Shown here piece by piece: positions 61,361 through 64,000 of a stretch of DNA of 64,000 bases (the first letter of the stretch is position 1; each line of letters opens with the position of its first letter). The notes under the pieces were generated by a model. The model was not told the origin of the DNA, searched no databases, and worked only from the letters and a program-made list of their open reading frames with translations. The DNA lies in IMG/VR virus record IMGVR_UViG_3300000101_000008, positions 2,677-66,676 of that record; one strand, given 5' to 3'. Both the position numbers and the translations under genes were made by a program. This stretch comes from a virus.

Positions 61361-64000
61361 ATGGCACTAACATCACCAGGAGTACAGGTTAGCGTAGTAG
61401 ACGAAAGTTTTTACACACCCGCTGAACCAGGTACAGTACCAATGATATTCGTTGCCACCGCCGCAAATAAAACAAATGGCGCTGGTACGGGTATTGCTCC
61501 AGGGTCACTGAAAGCAAACGCAGGTAAGCCTTACTTACTAACATCACAGCGTGACCTTACAGAGACATTTGGAGACCCAGTATTTTATACTGATACAAAT
61601 AACAATCCAATACATGCAGGCGAACTTAACGAATATGGTTTGCAAGCGGCTTACTCATTATTAGGTGTAAGCAACAGAGCATTTATTGTAAGAGCAGATG
61701 TTGACTTAGGCGCTTTACAAGCAACAGCAGATGCCCCAAGCGGTGCACCAGCAGATGGCGCACTTTGGACAGATACTGCATCAACAGCATTTGGTATTTT
61801 TGAATGGAATGGTGCGGCAGCATCGACAACAGGCGGACAGAGCTTTGCAGTTAAAACTCCTATTGTAATAACAGACGCAACAAAAACAAGCGGCTCAACT
61901 CCATATACACCAAAAGGTTCAGTAGGCGCAATAGGCGACTATGCTATAACTGCTGGCTTATCAACAATTTACAGAGTATGGTACAAAAACACTTCAGGTA
62001 ACTGGGTACAAGTTGGTTCATCTGCATGGACAGGAACTACACCAAGTGCAACTGGATCAGTTGTTGTAACAGGCGCTACAACATTATTAGATACCGATAC
62101 TTTAGTACTTGATATAGGTGGTTCTAACTATACACTAACAGCGGCGGCCAGCGGTGGATCAGCTACTTCATTAGATGATATAGTTTCAAACAGTAACACA
62201 GTACTTTCGGGTACAGGTGTTAGTGTAGCAAACCTTAACAGTCAATTAGTAATTTACAATGATGGTTCAGTAGACACACAAATTACTCTTGCAGAAGGTG
62301 CTGGTTCTCCAGGACTTGCAGAGAAATTAGGCTTTACAGTTGGAAACTTTGATATTCCAGCATTAGCAATTGATCCACATACAAGTGTTCCACAATGGAA
62401 GTCAACAGGCTCAGGTCAAGTTGCTCGTCCAAGTGGAAGTGTATGGCTAAAAACTACAGAACCAAACAGTGGTGCAAGATGGAGAGTAAAATCTTACAAT
62501 GCAGACACAGCACTTTGGGACTTAGTAGACGCACCAATATACGCTTCAAATCAAAGTGCATTATATGCATTAGATAAAGCAGGCGGCGGCGCTAACTTAG
62601 CAAAAGACGCATTGTACGTACAATCTAACTTTACAGAAGCATCAAGCAAATTAGGTGATTTTGTATTATTTAAAAGAGCGGCGGCAGGTGCAACTACAAT
62701 TAAAACTGCAGAAATAGCAACTCAACTTTCAGCAGTTACATATACATTTAAAATAGCAGAAAGTGTTGTAGGTAGTGCGGCATTAGCAACAGCAATAGAA
62801 GTAACATTTACTGCAACAGGTGCAAGTACTGACTCCGACGAAATGGCAGACGGTATTAACAGCGCAGGCTTTACTAATATTGTTGCTTCAGTAGACTCAA
62901 CTAACAAAGTTGTAATTGAACACAAATTAGGTGGCGACTTTAGACTTGACAATGGTTCAGGTACAAGCCCACTTACATTAGTAGGTTTAACTAACGCGGC
63001 AACTAACGTATATGACGCTCCAACAGGTGATTCAACTAATGAACTAGTTGCTTCAAACTGGATGCCAGTAACATCAAGTGCTTCACAAGTGTACGTAGCA
63101 TCAGCTAACGCACCAACAAGCACAACAGCAGATGGTACATTATGGTACAGCAGTGTTATTGACGAAGTTGACATGATGGTACACAATGGTACAACATGGG
63201 TTGGTTATAAAACATTATACAGTTCAAGTAACGGTACAACAGTATCAGCAACACAACCAAGTACTCCAGCAGATCAGGATCTTTGGGTTGACACATCAGA
63301 CTTAGAAAACTATCCAACAATTTACCGTTGGAACAATGGTGCTCAAGAATGGCAGTTAGTTGACAAATCAGATCAAACTACTGAAGATGGTGTATTGTTT
63401 GCAGATGCACGTTATGGTACAACAGGCGGAACAACAACAGTTGCTCCAACAGGTACTATTACAGACTTATTAACAAGTGACTACTTAGACCCAGATGCTC
63501 CAGATCCAGCACTTTACCCACGTGGTATGCTACTTTGGAACACACGCAGAAGCGGCTTTAACGTTAAGAAATTTGTACGTAACGCAATTGATGTTACTGC
63601 TGATAACGCAAGAGCAGGTGATGCATCAATGGCAAGTTACTATCCACACAGATGGCAAACAGAGTCAGCTAACCAAGAAGATGGTTCAGGTAGCTTTGGA
63701 CGTAAAGCACAGCGTAAAGTTGTTGTACAACAGTTACAGGCTACAATGAATAGTAACGATGACATTAGAGATGACGAATCAAGAATCTTTAACTTGATGG
63801 CAACTCCAGGTTATCCAGAGCTAATTGGTGAAATGGTTTCACTAAACTTTGATAGAGGATTAAGTGCATTCATCGTAGGTGATTCACCAGCAAGATTAAC
63901 ATCAGACGCTACTTCATTAAATGAATGGGGTCAGAACGTTGCATTAGCAGTTGAAGATAACGATGACGGACTTGTAAGCAGAGATGAATACTTAGGTGTA
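61361..64000 (+). CDS. 18: Contractile tail sheath protein gp18 (5' part, cut by window end)
   Basis: 880 codons are visible with no stop, so the protein exceeds T4 gp18 (659) by at least a third. N-terminus LTSPGVQVSVVDESFYTPAE and GTVPMIFVATAANKTN, then LTSQRDLTETFGDP, LQAAYSLLGVSNRAFIVRAD, are the sheath signature. The later NVKKFVRNAIDVTADNARAG and RKVVVQQLQATMNSNDDIRD, FNLMATPGYPELIGEMVSLN belong to the conserved core. Between about 120 and 690 is an enlarged surface region with four loosely repeated modules P-(D)G-LW--T...W, for example PADGALWTDTAS and PADQDLWVDTSD, similar to the fibre modules. gp18 forms the contractile tail. Ribosome site AGGAGAAATATA. Confidence 0.92.
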   Translation, partial: MALTSPGVQVSVVDESFYTPAEPGTVPMIFVATAANKTNGAGTGIAPGSLKANAGKPYLLTSQRDLTETFGDPVFYTDTNNNPIHAGELNEYGLQAAYSLLGVSNRAFIVRADVDLGALQATADAPSGAPADGALWTDTASTAFGIFEWNGAAASTTGGQSFAVKTPIVITDATKTSGSTPYTPKGSVGAIGDYAITAGLSTIYRVWYKNTSGNWVQVGSSAWTGTTPSATGSVVVTGATTLLDTDTLVLDIGGSNYTLTAAASGGSATSLDDIVSNSNTVLSGTGVSVANLNSQLVIYNDGSVDTQITLAEGAGSPGLAEKLGFTVGNFDIPALAIDPHTSVPQWKSTGSGQVARPSGSVWLKTTEPNSGARWRVKSYNADTALWDLVDAPIYASNQSALYALDKAGGGANLAKDALYVQSNFTEASSKLGDFVLFKRAAAGATTIKTAEIATQLSAVTYTFKIAESVVGSAALATAIEVTFTATGASTDSDEMADGINSAGFTNIVASVDSTNKVVIEHKLGGDFRLDNGSGTSPLTLVGLTNAATNVYDAPTGDSTNELVASNWMPVTSSASQVYVASANAPTSTTADGTLWYSSVIDEVDMMVHNGTTWVGYKTLYSSSNGTTVSATQPSTPADQDLWVDTSDLENYPTIYRWNNGAQEWQLVDKSDQTTEDGVLFADARYGTTGGTTTVAPTGTITDLLTSDYLDPDAPDPALYPRGMLLWNTRRSGFNVKKFVRNAIDVTADNARAGDASMASYYPHRWQTESANQEDGSGSFGRKAQRKVVVQQLQATMNSNDDIRDDESRIFNLMATPGYPELIGEMVSLNFDRGLSAFIVGDSPARLTSDATSLNEWGQNVALAVEDNDDGLVSRDEYLGV

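Overview
The window is the virion-structure half of a large tailed-phage genome of the T4-like myovirus type, AT-rich and of marine character. The diagnosis rests on recognisable T4-family proteins: portal gp20, prohead protease gp21, scaffold gp22, major capsid gp23, hub protein gp26, neck proteins gp13 and gp14, sheath-terminator gp15 and sheath gp18. It also rests on T4-type late promoters (TATAAATA and close variants) in front of most transcription units. The fibre proteins resemble those of marine cyanophages and pelagiphages (SxSDLELRxxGTG repeats, CxRDVGxIxDAxxYD repeats, Asp-box propellers). A phage-encoded outer-membrane porin points to a Gram-negative host. No tRNA, CRISPR array, IS element, integrase or replication gene was seen, and no stretch over 300 bases lacks a gene.

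Layout. 1-1755: a partial gene of unknown function, then the minus-strand hub gene 26 with a small gp51-like frame that appears to be read only by -1 frameshifting. 1783-11852: probable tape-measure protein, portal, small core proteins with an inserted glycosyltransferase-like gene, protease, scaffold and capsid, closed by a strong terminator. 11858-12990: porin with its own promoter-like site and terminator. 13000-47860: a 35-kb fibre and adhesin locus with small virion proteins, two repeat fibres (1706 and 1836 aa), two giant multidomain fibres (1831 and 3098 aa), an S74-chaperoned fibre and three tandem adhesin-like paralogues. 47926-50380: an unknown gene, a U32-like iron-sulphur protein and a methyltransferase. 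50406-55046: two related fibre proteins flanking a subtilisin-like protease; the second ends in a cupredoxin-like domain. 55033-59016: a leftward unit of gp14, gp15, Nudix hydrolase, cupin and a small helical protein. 59034-64000: gp13, a small gene, a dNMP kinase under a host sigma-70-type promoter, an antisense HNH endonuclease, and the start of an enlarged tail sheath gene cut by the window end.

How it works together. Late promoters drive head, neck, tail and fibre genes. gp20, gp21, gp22 and gp23 build the prohead; gp13, gp14 and gp15 join head to tail; gp18 and the tape measure build the contractile tail; and the large fibre repertoire handles adsorption. The observations most worth checking are the textbook -1 frameshift signal at gene 26/51 beside the tape-measure gene, two promoters whose predicted start site falls on the A of an ATG (leaderless mRNA), two genes whose ribosome sites are hidden only in read-through transcripts, the phage porin, and copper-site-like cupredoxin domains in two fibres.
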